From Eubacteriales bacterium (GTDB taxonomy: Bacteria; Bacillota; Clostridia; Saccharofermentanales; DTU023): a stretch of 64,000 nt of DNA. Below, one piece after another: positions 8,367-17,386 of this stretch; position 1 is the first letter of the stretch, and every line of letters begins with the position of its first letter. The position numbers and the translations under genes are program-made. The stretch is from assembly GCA_030532065.1 (NCBI GenBank), contig JAUNLW010000002.1, positions 1-64,000 on the forward strand, read 5' to 3'. Under the pieces are notes generated by a model that saw only the letters and a list, made by a program, of their open reading frames with translations, ran no database searches and was not told the origin of the DNA.

Positions 8367-9300
8367 GTGTAGCGCGTTCAAATTATTTGAGCGCCTCTTG
8401 CTGAACGCTTTGGTATGATAGCAAACATTTTTGGGGCTTGTCAAGGCTTTTAAATTTTTTCACTACAATTTAATTGAAAATCTTAAAAAGCGCCTTGATA
8501 TCAGAGCCCGCTCAGCACTTGGTTTGTGTGCTTTGCTTAAGTTGGAGTTCCAAATTGATCTGGCAAAATTTTGGTTCAACTATTGAGGTGACACTCTATC
8601 ATCTAGATTCTACTTTTAGATTCTACGTAAAATCTGCTAGTCGTGGATGTTCTACATAAAATCTGCTAGTTTTGGATGGTTAAATTAGCGCCGATCTCAG
8701 CTTCTAAATTTGAGTTCTGAGATTCCCCGTAAAGTTTGCAAGTTGTGGGTAACTGGGTGGACTGATCTAGCCTTATAAATCTGACTTCTAGGATTCTTTG
8801 TAAATTTTGCAAGTTGTGGGTGGCCGTCGCAGCTTTGAACAGCCTTGGACGGGCCTACTAAATTCGAGAATCGAGAATCCCCGTAAAATTTGCAAGTAAT
8901 GGGTGGTGCCAACGGGGCAAAGCTGGCTTTGAAGGCCAAGATAGCTTGGTAATTCGGGATTTCCCGTAGAATTTGCAAGTAATGGGTGATTTTTCCACCC
9001 ATTATCTGCAGATTTGCAGCAGAAACGCAAACCATCGATTTACTAAGCCACATAAGGGCAGACCTGCCACCCATTATCTGCAGATTTGTAGTAGGAACGG
9101 AAACCATCGAAGTCAAGTCCACAATAGTGTGTAAATTTGTAACTGCCTTTCTAAAACTTTATTTATCTTAAGCTACTGCAGCTATGATGCATTGCTGGCG
9201 AGCAAGATCAACAAGCAGCAAAGCTCTACATAAACGATAGGTAGTCAAAAAGCACTCTATGTTGGCCTTGCGAAGACTTAAAGTGGCTCCCATTAATTTC
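8367..9300. other. Gene-free stretch of about 0.9 kb
   Basis: No credible coding region is seen on either strand. Minus-strand frames at 8697-9122 and 8788-9030 are open only because they run through the repeats below and have no convincing start signal or family features. The stretch holds the degenerate repeat cluster and then AT-rich sequence leading to the promoter at 9301. Confidence 0.6.
8619..9110. repeat. Degenerate direct and inverted repeat cluster
   Basis: A motif near GATTCCCCGTAAAATTTGC followed by AAGT-(A/T)-(A/G)-TGGGTGG occurs six times on the plus strand at about 8619, 8650, 8721, 8791, 8875 and 8958; the first two are more diverged. Copies from 8721 on are 70-86 bases apart and share further upstream similarity (TTCTAAAT-type segments), with variable bases between. 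Two closely similar 44-base inverted copies start at 8995 and 9067 (CCACCCATTATCTGCAGATT). Where directions meet, TAATGGGTG (8980-8988) and CACCCATTA (8996-9004) form a perfect hairpin. Unit irregularity rules out a CRISPR array; function unknown. Confidence 0.75.
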
Positions 9301-9329
9301 TTGTAAAAAACAATGTTCGTCGTTATAAT
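9301..9329 (+). promoter_or_regulatory. Promoter of the MacAB-like operon
   Basis: TTGTAA (-35, 9301-9306), 17-base spacer, consensus TATAAT (-10, 9324-9329). It is followed by a 5' leader of about 125 bases with a short hairpin around CGC-TATTA-GCG near 9388. No riboswitch class was recognised in the leader. Confidence 0.7.
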
Positions 9330-9462
9330 TATTATAACAGTTTAGACAAGCTGGAGGAGAGGTGTGAATCCGGGTGTCGCTATTAGCGCAGCCGGAGAAA
9401 ACCTATTCTCAGCATAGAAACGTTTGAGACGTATGAGCTTGGGCTAACAGGAGAGTAAGGCA

Positions 9463-11523
9463 ATGGGCGAGAATAAAAACGGGAGAAAGCAACATCGGAG
9501 CAAGATAAAGAAGGCTATTTCTACGATATTGGTTATCGCTCTGGTGCTGGGTGCGTTTTACGCATACCAGCAATACAAAGCATTCCTTAATAGGCCAACC
9601 GTGGTCTTAGCAGAAGCAGAGCGCGCTTCTTTCAATCGTACTTTGAACCTTAACGCGCAGGTTGAGGCTCTAGATAGCCAAGCCATCATGTCTAATTATG
9701 GCTTTACCGTAGATAAAGTACTGGTCAAGGAAGGTGACCTGGTAGAAAGCGGTCAGGAACTCTATCGTTACAGCCGCATAGATGTGCAAAAACAGCTAAG
9801 GCAAACTAAAGATGCTCTAGCTAAAATGGATAAAGCAGAAGAGGAACGTAAAGAACGCTTTGAATCTGTATTGAACGATTTGGCCGCTCAGATGTCGGCT
9901 CAATTCGGAATGAGCCTGCAGTCCAGTGCCGCCCTTTTAACACAAGGACTTTCTGACTTTGACCTTAAGGGACAGATACAAGGCTTATTACCGGACGGTT
10001 TAGAAGAATGGGGTTTGGATCCTTCCAAGATATCTACAACCATTACCAGCTTGAATAACGCGCTCACCGCCGGTGAGTCTACGATGCTCGAGATTGAATC
10101 GCTTATAGAGCAAGTCAGCTACTCTGGCATTAGTGAGCTTACCGCGGCTAATCTTTACCAGTTACTAGTACAATCACAAGCTTTATATGAGCAAGTACAG
10201 GCTATCCTGAAGACAGCTAACCAACTGCTTGAGAATGGTCTCCCTAAAGATCTGGCAGATTTAGTATCTGACATTAGAGACAGAGCGGAGAAGCTGGAAG
10301 CGAATCTGGCTAAAGCAATTGAGAAAATCAAAGAGCTCTTGGAATGGACTAAAGACAATGTATCACCCTTCCCTCCAGGTTTTATCCAGCCTGATGACGA
10401 ATTTGACGATGATTTCCTGGACTCACCTTCTGATGCGGATATAGACACAGGAATAGACGAGAATACAGATCCAGATACTAATCAGCCTGAGGAAAATCCA
10501 GATTCCAATAATTCCGACAATAATGAGATAACGATTCCAGAAGAAATTTCCGATCCCTATAATCCAGATGTAAATGGACCCGGTACTGTTGACGGGATCA
10601 ATAGCAATAACGAAGAAGTACTTTCTCCTGAAAATAATGATTCAACAGGCGAAAATACCAACGACTCCAGCGGATACTATACCGGAGACTCCAGCGGAGA
10701 CTCTACCGGTGGCGGTGGTAATCCGGCAGCCGAGGATTCGGTAGATGCCAACCCTGCCCTGCTCCTAGCTTTACTTCAAATGGACCAAAAACAAGGCCAG
10801 GCCGATCGGCAAAAACTGGAAGAAACCAAGTCCGAATTAGAAGGCTTACTCAAATCCAATAGTCTCACCGTGAAAGCCGATATGAGCGGTTTGGTTGCCA
10901 GCCTTAAAGTAACTGAAGGAGATGCGATTGAGCAGGGTGAGTTAGAGGCCTTGATCTTGGATAATGACCACTTGGTAGCCAACTGCTGGGTAGGCAAACA
11001 AGATGCCAGTCGTTTAGAGGAAGGCCAGCCAGTCGTGTTCCACTATGATGATCTGGACCTGTACGGTGAGATCACGTATAAAGCTGCCATTGCCAGCAGA
11101 GAGCCTAGTACTTTGGGTAGCCTTGGCGTCTTAAGTTCGCAACTCGGCCTGGATGACGCTGCCGGACTTTTAGGTTCCGGTGTGGGCGCGGGAAGTCCCA
11201 AAGTACAAATCCGTATGAGTATAGAAGGTCCGGATATCCATTTGCTCACTATTGGTTTTGATATCAACTGTGAAGTTGAGGTCGCAAAAGTCGAGAATGT
11301 ACTTTCCATCCCCGTAGAGGCTTTAGTCCAGGAACGCGATCATTACTACGTCTACTGTGTAGACGAGGATCAGCTGCTGCGAAAACAAGAAATTGAACTG
11401 GGCTTAGTCGGTGCCAGCAGAGTGGAGATCAAATCCGGTCTAACTGAGCATGATCCCATAGTGGTAAATGCCATGTCCGGCCTGGAAGTGGGCCAGAAGG
11501 TTAAAGTAAAAGATGACAAATAG
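9463..11523 (+). CDS. Efflux periplasmic-adaptor-like (HlyD/MacA) subunit
   Basis: Membrane-anchored adaptor of 686 aa for the ABC exporter encoded just downstream. It has a basic N-terminus, one membrane span (about residues 20-40), then a split barrel-sandwich (lipoyl-like) domain: first half near GFTVDKVLVKEGDLVESGQE, second half near LVASLKVTEGDAIEQG. Between them lie long helical, coiled-coil-prone segments and a low-complexity Asp/Asn/Ser/Gly-rich insert (about 315-425) that is unusual for the family and may span the wall. The C-terminal beta-barrel part includes VEALVQERDHYYVYCV. The ATG is preceded by AGGAGAGTAAGGCA. It overlaps the ATPase gene by 11 bases. Confidence 0.8.
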   Translation: MGENKNGRKQHRSKIKKAISTILVIALVLGAFYAYQQYKAFLNRPTVVLAEAERASFNRTLNLNAQVEALDSQAIMSNYGFTVDKVLVKEGDLVESGQELYRYSRIDVQKQLRQTKDALAKMDKAEEERKERFESVLNDLAAQMSAQFGMSLQSSAALLTQGLSDFDLKGQIQGLLPDGLEEWGLDPSKISTTITSLNNALTAGESTMLEIESLIEQVSYSGISELTAANLYQLLVQSQALYEQVQAILKTANQLLENGLPKDLADLVSDIRDRAEKLEANLAKAIEKIKELLEWTKDNVSPFPPGFIQPDDEFDDDFLDSPSDADIDTGIDENTDPDTNQPEENPDSNNSDNNEITIPEEISDPYNPDVNGPGTVDGINSNNEEVLSPENNDSTGENTNDSSGYYTGDSSGDSTGGGGNPAAEDSVDANPALLLALLQMDQKQGQADRQKLEETKSELEGLLKSNSLTVKADMSGLVASLKVTEGDAIEQGELEALILDNDHLVANCWVGKQDASRLEEGQPVVFHYDDLDLYGEITYKAAIASREPSTLGSLGVLSSQLGLDDAAGLLGSGVGAGSPKVQIRMSIEGPDIHLLTIGFDINCEVEVAKVENVLSIPVEALVQERDHYYVYCVDEDQLLRKQEIELGLVGASRVEIKSGLTEHDPIVVNAMSGLEVGQKVKVKDDK

Positions 11524-12262
11524 TAAACAAGAATCTGTTATCCAGCTCTTGGGAGCCGGTAAAACTTACCGAACCGGCTCGGTCGTTTATCAAGCTTTAA
11601 AAGATGTCAGCTTGGAGATTTATCAGGGTGAGTATGTAGCCATTGTCGGTCCGTCCGGCTCTGGCAAATCAACCTGTATGAATATAATAGGTCTACTTGA
11701 TAGCCTAGATGAGGGGCAATATTTGCTCAAAGGTCAAGATGTTTCCACCTTAACTGAGGAAGAAAAAGCTCACTTTCGCAACCGGTTCATCGGTTTCGTG
11801 TTCCAATCTTTTAACCTCTTAGCAGACCTGAGCCTGCTTGATAATGTTGCCCTTCCTCTCTTTTACGCTAATGTGTCGGAAGCTAAACGGCGAGAAAAAG
11901 CTCAGCAAGCCCTAGAAGCGGTGGGTCTTGGCAAATATGCGGAACACAGGCCAACTGAGCTATCTGGTGGTCAAAAGCAACGCGGAGCCATTGCCCGAGC
12001 ACTTATCAATGATCCTGCCCTGATTTTGGCAGATGAGCCAACCGGTAACCTTGACTCTCATTCAGCTACGGAAGTATTGCATCTATTTGATGACCTGGTA
12101 GGCCAGGGACGTACGGTGCTCCTTATCACCCACGACGACATCGCGGCTAAATGCGCTCAGAGAAGACTGCATATTCTGGATGGCCAGATTCAAAGCGAAG
12201 CGGAACTTGCAGCCCACGGGCTGGACTATAGCTTCACCAAGGGAGGAGGCAGAGATGAGTAA
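11513..12262 (+). CDS. MacB-type ABC transporter ATPase
   Basis: LolD/MacB-family nucleotide-binding subunit, 249 aa. Walker A GPSGSGKST (about 47-55), Q-loop FQSFNLL, signature LSGGQKQRGAIARAL, Walker B LILADEPTGNLD, H-loop LLITHDD. It pairs with the adaptor upstream (11-base overlap) and the FtsX-like permease downstream (8-base overlap), so the three are translationally coupled. In this class ATP hydrolysis drives mechanotransmission through the permease to export peptides, drugs or lipoproteins. Confidence 0.9.
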   Translation: MTNSKQESVIQLLGAGKTYRTGSVVYQALKDVSLEIYQGEYVAIVGPSGSGKSTCMNIIGLLDSLDEGQYLLKGQDVSTLTEEEKAHFRNRFIGFVFQSFNLLADLSLLDNVALPLFYANVSEAKRREKAQQALEAVGLGKYAEHRPTELSGGQKQRGAIARALINDPALILADEPTGNLDSHSATEVLHLFDDLVGQGRTVLLITHDDIAAKCAQRRLHILDGQIQSEAELAAHGLDYSFTKGGGRDE

Positions 12263-13529
12263 GCTTAAAGAGAATTTACGTCTCGCCTTCTCTTCAATAA
12301 AGTCCAAGCTAGTAAGAAGTCTCTTAACCATGCTTGGTATCATAGTTGGTATCGCCGCGGTAATGAGTCTGGTAGCCGTAGGCAAGGGTGTGCAGCAGAC
12401 TATCCTGGGAAATTTCGAGAAAATTGGCGCCTCCACTGTAGTTATCACGCCTGACTGGTCGCTTCTAAGTGAGTCAAACGCGATTACCGAAGATGATATC
12501 GAGGCTTTACGCAAGCAGGTGCCATTAGCACGCTATGTAGCGCCCCTCAGCAGCCATACCGGTTCGGCGCGTAGCGGCGATGCTGAGGATCATATGCAAA
12601 CTAGTGATAATTTCCTGCTATACGCTTATGGCATGGATATTGATGGCTTTAATCTATTGAAGCCCAGCATGATTTATGGTCGTAGCCTAAGCCCCATGGA
12701 CTACCAAGATGGCTTGCCCAACTGCCTCATTGATGAATACAGCGCCACGATCATTTACGGAGATGCCTCTCTGGCGGTTGGTCAGACCTTAGAAGTAGAA
12801 CTATCAGGCGGAATCAGTGGCCGACTTAACATCGTGGGGGTCGGTACTTTCGACAGCCTTAATCTTATTACCGGAGTTGCCGAAGGGCTGATGAGCAAGC
12901 AAGATCAGAAGGATCTCGCCTCCGCCAGCGTCTTCACTCCACTCGCCAGTTTGGGACGCCTGTCAGGTAATCCAGAAAACGCCAAGGTTCTCTTTCTCAT
13001 GGCTGAAGAAGCCGGCCAGGCAGAGAATGCGGGCAATCTTGCCCTGCAAATCCTGGAGCGCCGCCATAACAGTGAAGGGCAAGGCAACTACCGCCTGCAA
13101 ACCATGTCCGGGATTGTCGAACAGCTAGATTCCTCTCTGGGCCTCATGTCTACTCTGATTTCCGTTGTAGCCTCAATTTCTCTTTTAGTAGCAGGTATAG
13201 GTGTCATGAACGTCATGCTCATCAACGTTACTGAAAGAACCAGAGAAGTCGGTATCCGTAAAGTCCTGGGCGCCACACCTAATGACATCACTCTACAATT
13301 CCTCGCGGAGTCTGTAATTTTAACCAGTATAGGTGGTGTTATCGGGATCTTTGCCGGTTTTGGCCTGGCGCGTGTTTTGGCAGCTTACATGCATATCACG
13401 CCTAAGTTTAGCCTGGGCTGGTCTGCAGCCTCTCTACTGGTTTCTGCCGCAATCGGACTCATTTTTGGTATTGCTCCGGCAAAACGAGCTGCCAATATGA
13501 ATCCTATTGATGCTCTGCGTTATGAATAA
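12255..13529 (+). CDS. MacB/FtsX-family ABC permease
   Basis: Membrane subunit of 424 aa. One N-terminal span (LLTMLGIIVGIAAVMSLVAVG), a large extracellular MacB_PCD-like domain (about 60-270), then three C-terminal spans with the conserved FtsX segment MLINVTERTREVGIRKVLGA. I chose ATG 12255 because GGGAGGAGG lies 5 bases upstream; longer in-frame starts would extend deep into the ATPase gene. Completes a MacA-MacB-type exporter. Substrate unknown; its wall-enzyme neighbours downstream hint at an envelope role. Confidence 0.9.
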   Translation: MSKLKENLRLAFSSIKSKLVRSLLTMLGIIVGIAAVMSLVAVGKGVQQTILGNFEKIGASTVVITPDWSLLSESNAITEDDIEALRKQVPLARYVAPLSSHTGSARSGDAEDHMQTSDNFLLYAYGMDIDGFNLLKPSMIYGRSLSPMDYQDGLPNCLIDEYSATIIYGDASLAVGQTLEVELSGGISGRLNIVGVGTFDSLNLITGVAEGLMSKQDQKDLASASVFTPLASLGRLSGNPENAKVLFLMAEEAGQAENAGNLALQILERRHNSEGQGNYRLQTMSGIVEQLDSSLGLMSTLISVVASISLLVAGIGVMNVMLINVTERTREVGIRKVLGATPNDITLQFLAESVILTSIGGVIGIFAGFGLARVLAAYMHITPKFSLGWSAASLLVSAAIGLIFGIAPAKRAANMNPIDALRYE

Positions 13530-13610
13530 TACACTCACGCAAAATTTAAGTTATTATAGTGGTAGTCTAACACTCACAATGGTAGCCGTATCCTTCCGCA
13601 AGGACTAGTT

Positions 13611-15971
13611 TTGGCAAACGAAGAAAGTAAAGAAAAGATGGAATTTAAAACTTCAGCAGACTTTGAAACCTCGGCAGACTATGTGCTGGTAAAATTAATT
13701 AAAAATGTTAAGGGTGTAAAAATAGACGTTTTCGATGTTTTGCCACAGGGCCGCGGCTCTGTGTCGTATGAGCATCTGATCTATCCCTTCTATGAAGACA
13801 ATGACCGGGCTGTCTACCAGCTACAGCCCGGAGGTTACACCTGGAAGTACGCTCAGCGCAGGACCTACGACCACATCAATATGTATAACGTACAAGATGC
13901 CTTCTTCCTGACCGAGGATGACCTGGGACAGGAGATCGAAATTGTGGCTGATGCCGGTCAGGTAAAGGCCACCGGTTTTGAAATCGCCGGTCTTCAGGTA
14001 AAATCCAACTTCCCGGACTACCCTGCTACGATCTCGGATAATCCCACCGATACAGCCATCAATGTACCCTTGAAGCAGGTATCGGAAGTTTATTTCCACG
14101 ATCCACGCGATTTCGGGCCGGTAGACCCTGACTTGTTGGCAATGCTTGGTATAGAAGATCAATATAGCTGGGGTAATGATCCCTGGGGGCGTTGGGCTAA
14201 CCACGGTCTGGTAACCCCTGGCTTTAACCCTGAGCTTGGTATGCACGAATTCACATCCAATGAAGCGCTGTTTGATTTCCTGACGATATTAGATGAGTAC
14301 GATAATCAGAAAAATGGCAATGACGGGCGTGGCTTTATGCATTTCTATACCGCCGGGCAAAGCGAGATCGGTACCGATATCTATTTTGCTTTGTTCACTA
14401 AAGAAGGCGTTACTACGCCAGAAGAAGCAGTCGCTTTAGGCCGACCCATTATTTTCTATCAATGCCAGGTACATGGTAACGAATACAGCCCCTCAGAAGG
14501 TGGTCTGGAAAACGCTCTCCGCCTGGTTACTAAAGATCTGGATGTATTAGATAAGGTAACCATCCTCATGTGCCCCCGGGTCAATGTGGATGGCGCCAGA
14601 GCCGCTACCAGAATACCGGCTAACTCATACGACAAGGATTTTAACCGCGATAACTTCACCTTTGACAACGCAGAGTCGCGCGTAGTCCACGGTGAGTTTA
14701 TTAAGTTCCATCCGCACTTCTTCCTCGATGCCCACGAGTTTAGCGGCAACGGACAGTACACCATCCAAATGGAACAGGAAAACGGCGAGACACGTCCGGT
14801 ACAGCATATGTTCGCCTATGACTTCGAACTCTCATCAGGTAAGAACTTCAATATTCCCCAAGAAGTGCGTGACCTGACCAATAACGTAATCGTGCCGGAA
14901 GTCGTACAAACACTTTCCGAATTGGGCGGCTATCGCATGATCGAATATACCGAACAAAACAGCATTACCGGTGCTGGCCCAGTAGATCCGGAAGCTCTGA
15001 AAGATCTAAAAGAGTATCAGAAGGATGAATTGGGTGAATACGTTCTGGATAGTAAGGGCGAGAAGATCCTGCAGGAAAGCACGAATCCCAGTTATGACAA
15101 CATGAAATTATCCGAGATTCCCGGTGACTACTTCCGTGAATTAATGCCTAACAGCCGTCACTCTTATGACGCTCACGGCCTACAGATCGCAGTCAACTTC
15201 TTAGTTGAGATCCGCGGTTTGGGTATTGGTAAAGAAAACTGGGATCGTCGGGTCAAGACTCACGCCGATGTCTGCGCTGAGATGATCAAATGGGCAGCCA
15301 CTAACGATCAACTGCTTCTGGATATTGTTAACGGAGCGCGTGAGAAAGCTATTGCCAGCGGTGCTACCTACAACGATGACGATAAGGTAGTACTGGAAGT
15401 AACGCAAGACTACAGTGAGGTACGTGATTTCTCGGCTATTAACCTGGAAGATTTCAGCTTGACGACCCTGCCAGTCGCCTTCTGGAACACTCAGAAAGCA
15501 ACTATCAGCAAGAGTCGTCCTGAGCCTACCGCCTATCTGCTGCCCAAGGGAATGGACTTCACTATCCCCTACAACGGTTTTAAGACCAGTACTGATAAGA
15601 TCGCCCAGGATATGATGAAGTACGACGGCGCGGAAGTCTTTGAGCTTCAACCAGGTACGACAGTAGAGGTTGAGCAATATAAAGTACTTAGCCGCGCGTT
15701 AGCGGAGAAACCGATCAGCTTTGAAGGATATCCTCGCTTCTATATTACGGTGGAAACCCAGGAGGCCCAGCAGCTCTTTGAGAAGGGAGCTTACGTCTTC
15801 CCCATGGATCAGCTGGCCAAAGTACTGATCAAAGTCTCCTTGGAACCGGATCTGGACGGCAGTCTCTTTATGTTTAACAAATTTGGTACTGACTGGCAGC
15901 CAGGTGACATTCTTCCCATCTACCGCTATGTTAGCGATAATCCGAGAGACAACTTAGATTTGAAGCCGTGA
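13611..15971 (+). CDS. M14-family zinc carboxypeptidase
   Basis: Metallocarboxypeptidase of 786 aa. Zinc ligands are visible: His288 and Glu291 in QVHGNEYSPSEGG and His375 in FFLDAHEF. The substrate-binding segment RVNVDGARAATR, then YDKDFNRDNF, and catalytic Glu533 in LVEIRGLGIG also fit. The N-terminal about 200 residues and C-terminal about 200 residues are extra domains I cannot name. No signal peptide or membrane span is seen, so it would be cytoplasmic unless exported otherwise. The start is TTG with AAGGA 6 bases upstream. Its stop overlaps the GTG start of the DacA-like gene, so they are co-transcribed. Likely substrates are peptides or wall-derived peptides. Confidence 0.8.
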   Translation: MANEESKEKMEFKTSADFETSADYVLVKLIKNVKGVKIDVFDVLPQGRGSVSYEHLIYPFYEDNDRAVYQLQPGGYTWKYAQRRTYDHINMYNVQDAFFLTEDDLGQEIEIVADAGQVKATGFEIAGLQVKSNFPDYPATISDNPTDTAINVPLKQVSEVYFHDPRDFGPVDPDLLAMLGIEDQYSWGNDPWGRWANHGLVTPGFNPELGMHEFTSNEALFDFLTILDEYDNQKNGNDGRGFMHFYTAGQSEIGTDIYFALFTKEGVTTPEEAVALGRPIIFYQCQVHGNEYSPSEGGLENALRLVTKDLDVLDKVTILMCPRVNVDGARAATRIPANSYDKDFNRDNFTFDNAESRVVHGEFIKFHPHFFLDAHEFSGNGQYTIQMEQENGETRPVQHMFAYDFELSSGKNFNIPQEVRDLTNNVIVPEVVQTLSELGGYRMIEYTEQNSITGAGPVDPEALKDLKEYQKDELGEYVLDSKGEKILQESTNPSYDNMKLSEIPGDYFRELMPNSRHSYDAHGLQIAVNFLVEIRGLGIGKENWDRRVKTHADVCAEMIKWAATNDQLLLDIVNGAREKAIASGATYNDDDKVVLEVTQDYSEVRDFSAINLEDFSLTTLPVAFWNTQKATISKSRPEPTAYLLPKGMDFTIPYNGFKTSTDKIAQDMMKYDGAEVFELQPGTTVEVEQYKVLSRALAEKPISFEGYPRFYITVETQEAQQLFEKGAYVFPMDQLAKVLIKVSLEPDLDGSLFMFNKFGTDWQPGDILPIYRYVSDNPRDNLDLKP

Positions 15972-17101
15972 AGAAAAAGCAACAAGATAAGATAGCAAAG
16001 CAAGGCAAGCAGCAACGGCCCATAGATAAAAGGCCTGCATCTCATCGTGCCTTGGGCTGGCTAAGTGCTGTGGCCCTGGTCCTGGTAATTGCGGTGGTAG
16101 TAGTACTCGTCTTACAAAATGGCTTAGGGAACTCTTTGTTCATCCCTTCCGGCAAGCATGCCAGCAAAGCAAGCACGAGTTTTGAGTTCAATAATTCTCT
16201 TGTCAATGAGGCGGCTACACAAACCGTTAGCAAGTCTAGCAGCGAAGCCAGCAGTAGCGAAACTAGCAGAGAAATTATCACTACAGAAAAGCCAGTTTTC
16301 TCGTATATCAATCAGAGCTTTGACCCCGAGTCTGTGGCCAGCCTCGCCTACTGTCTGCTTGATGCGGAAAGCGGAGAAACTCTGGCCACTAAGCAAGCTG
16401 AGCTGCCACTAGAACCTGCCTCACTCACAAAGATCATGACTGCTATGCTGGTACTGGAGCATTATGATGACCTCTCAACTACAATCGAAATCCAAGCAGA
16501 AGATCTGGCTGAGCTTGACGCTCTGGGAGCCAGTGTAGCAGGTCTTCCCGCTGGCGCTCTGGTTTCTGTAGAAGATATTTTATATGCGATCATGCTGCCT
16601 TCAGGAGCGGATGCTTGCCACGCCGCGGCCAGGGCTGTCACCGGCAGCCAAGAGGCCTTTGTAGACATCATGAACCAAAAAGCTAAGACTTTGGGCATGG
16701 CTCAGACCCACTTTACTAACCCAACGGGACTGCCCGATCCTGATCTCTACTCCACAGCTGCGGATATGGCCAGGCTCATGGCATATGCCTGCGATAATCC
16801 TGAGTTTGTAAAGATCGCCGGTTCTAACTACCACGAGATCGATGATTGGGGTGAGGATGGAGGCCCACTAGCTCTGGTTTCCACTTTTTTCTGGAAGTTT
16901 AATTCTTCTACTGATTTTAAAGGCATCAAATTATTAGCCGGTAAATCCGGTTTTACAGGACTTAATCAGTGCCAGGCCAGCTATTTTGCTAAAGGTCATC
17001 AGAAATATATCCTCGTTACTCTAGGCGCCTATACCGAGGATCCCGGCTCGCATCAGGCGGTGGAAGATCATATTCTAATCATGAATAAACTGATCAAGTA
17101 G
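15968..17101 (+). CDS. D-alanyl-D-alanine carboxypeptidase (PBP5/DacA family, S11)
   Basis: Peptidase S11 enzyme of 377 aa that trims the terminal D-Ala from peptidoglycan stem peptides outside the membrane. N-terminal signal anchor (about 28-50), then a Ser-rich linker. Active-site motifs: S152-x-x-K155 (ASLTKIMT), SGADACHAAARA in place of the usual SGN motif, and K326-SG (the KTG equivalent). The GTG start overlaps the previous stop (GTGA). Replacement of the Asn in the SxN motif is worth noting but the rest of the family signature is intact. Terminator downstream at 17161. Confidence 0.85.
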   Translation: MKKKQQDKIAKQGKQQRPIDKRPASHRALGWLSAVALVLVIAVVVVLVLQNGLGNSLFIPSGKHASKASTSFEFNNSLVNEAATQTVSKSSSEASSSETSREIITTEKPVFSYINQSFDPESVASLAYCLLDAESGETLATKQAELPLEPASLTKIMTAMLVLEHYDDLSTTIEIQAEDLAELDALGASVAGLPAGALVSVEDILYAIMLPSGADACHAAARAVTGSQEAFVDIMNQKAKTLGMAQTHFTNPTGLPDPDLYSTAADMARLMAYACDNPEFVKIAGSNYHEIDDWGEDGGPLALVSTFFWKFNSSTDFKGIKLLAGKSGFTGLNQCQASYFAKGHQKYILVTLGAYTEDPGSHQAVEDHILIMNKLIK

Positions 17102-17160
17102 CCTAATATAAATTGGTTATGCTTTAATCACTTGCTATTTGAGATTGACTTATTAAATAA

Positions 17161-17199
17161 AATAACCCTGCCAGCAAAATACGGGCAGGGCTATTTTAT
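17161..17199. terminator. Bidirectional terminator
   Basis: CCCTGCC (17166-17172) pairs with GGCAGGG (17184-17190), extended by AATA/TATT and flanked by A-rich and T-rich tracts. It ends the DacA transcript on the plus strand and the tRNA-Val transcript on the minus strand. Confidence 0.8.
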
Positions 17200-17202
17200 T
17201 TA

Positions 17203-17279
17203 TGGTGGGCGCTGAGGGATTCGAACCCGCGACCTCTCGCATGTGACGCGAGCGCTCTAACCAACTGAGCTAAGCACCC
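17203..17279 (-). tRNA. tRNA-Val(CAC)
   Basis: Acceptor GGGTGCT with AGCGCCC (one G-U pair), D-arm GCTCAGTTGGTTAGAGC, anticodon stem CTCGC/GCGAG with loop GTCACAT giving anticodon CAC, T-loop TTCGAAT, encoded CCA. Residue 32 is G rather than a pyrimidine and the T-stem has one C-U mismatch, so isotype is firm but the fold is slightly unusual. Confidence 0.9.
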
Positions 17280-17386
17280 ATCGCTGTTCCAAAGCAGTAC
17301 TAGCGGTAATTATACTCTTGTCTAAAAGCCTTGGCTAGCCCTCTAACTGATCATTTACCAGCCCCAGCCGTCTTAATTCGTCAGAA

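Noticed and set aside
8619-9110. CRISPR array
   Set aside because: Repeats are degenerate, intervals uneven, some copies inverted, and no cas genes are in the window.
8697-9122. Minus-strand 141-codon frame with repeated LQI-type segments
   Set aside because: It only mirrors the DNA repeats, a second frame is open over the same bases, and there is no convincing start signal or family likeness.
9330-9462. Riboswitch in the leader of the MacAB-like operon
   Set aside because: Only a short hairpin is visible; no known riboswitch core could be matched.
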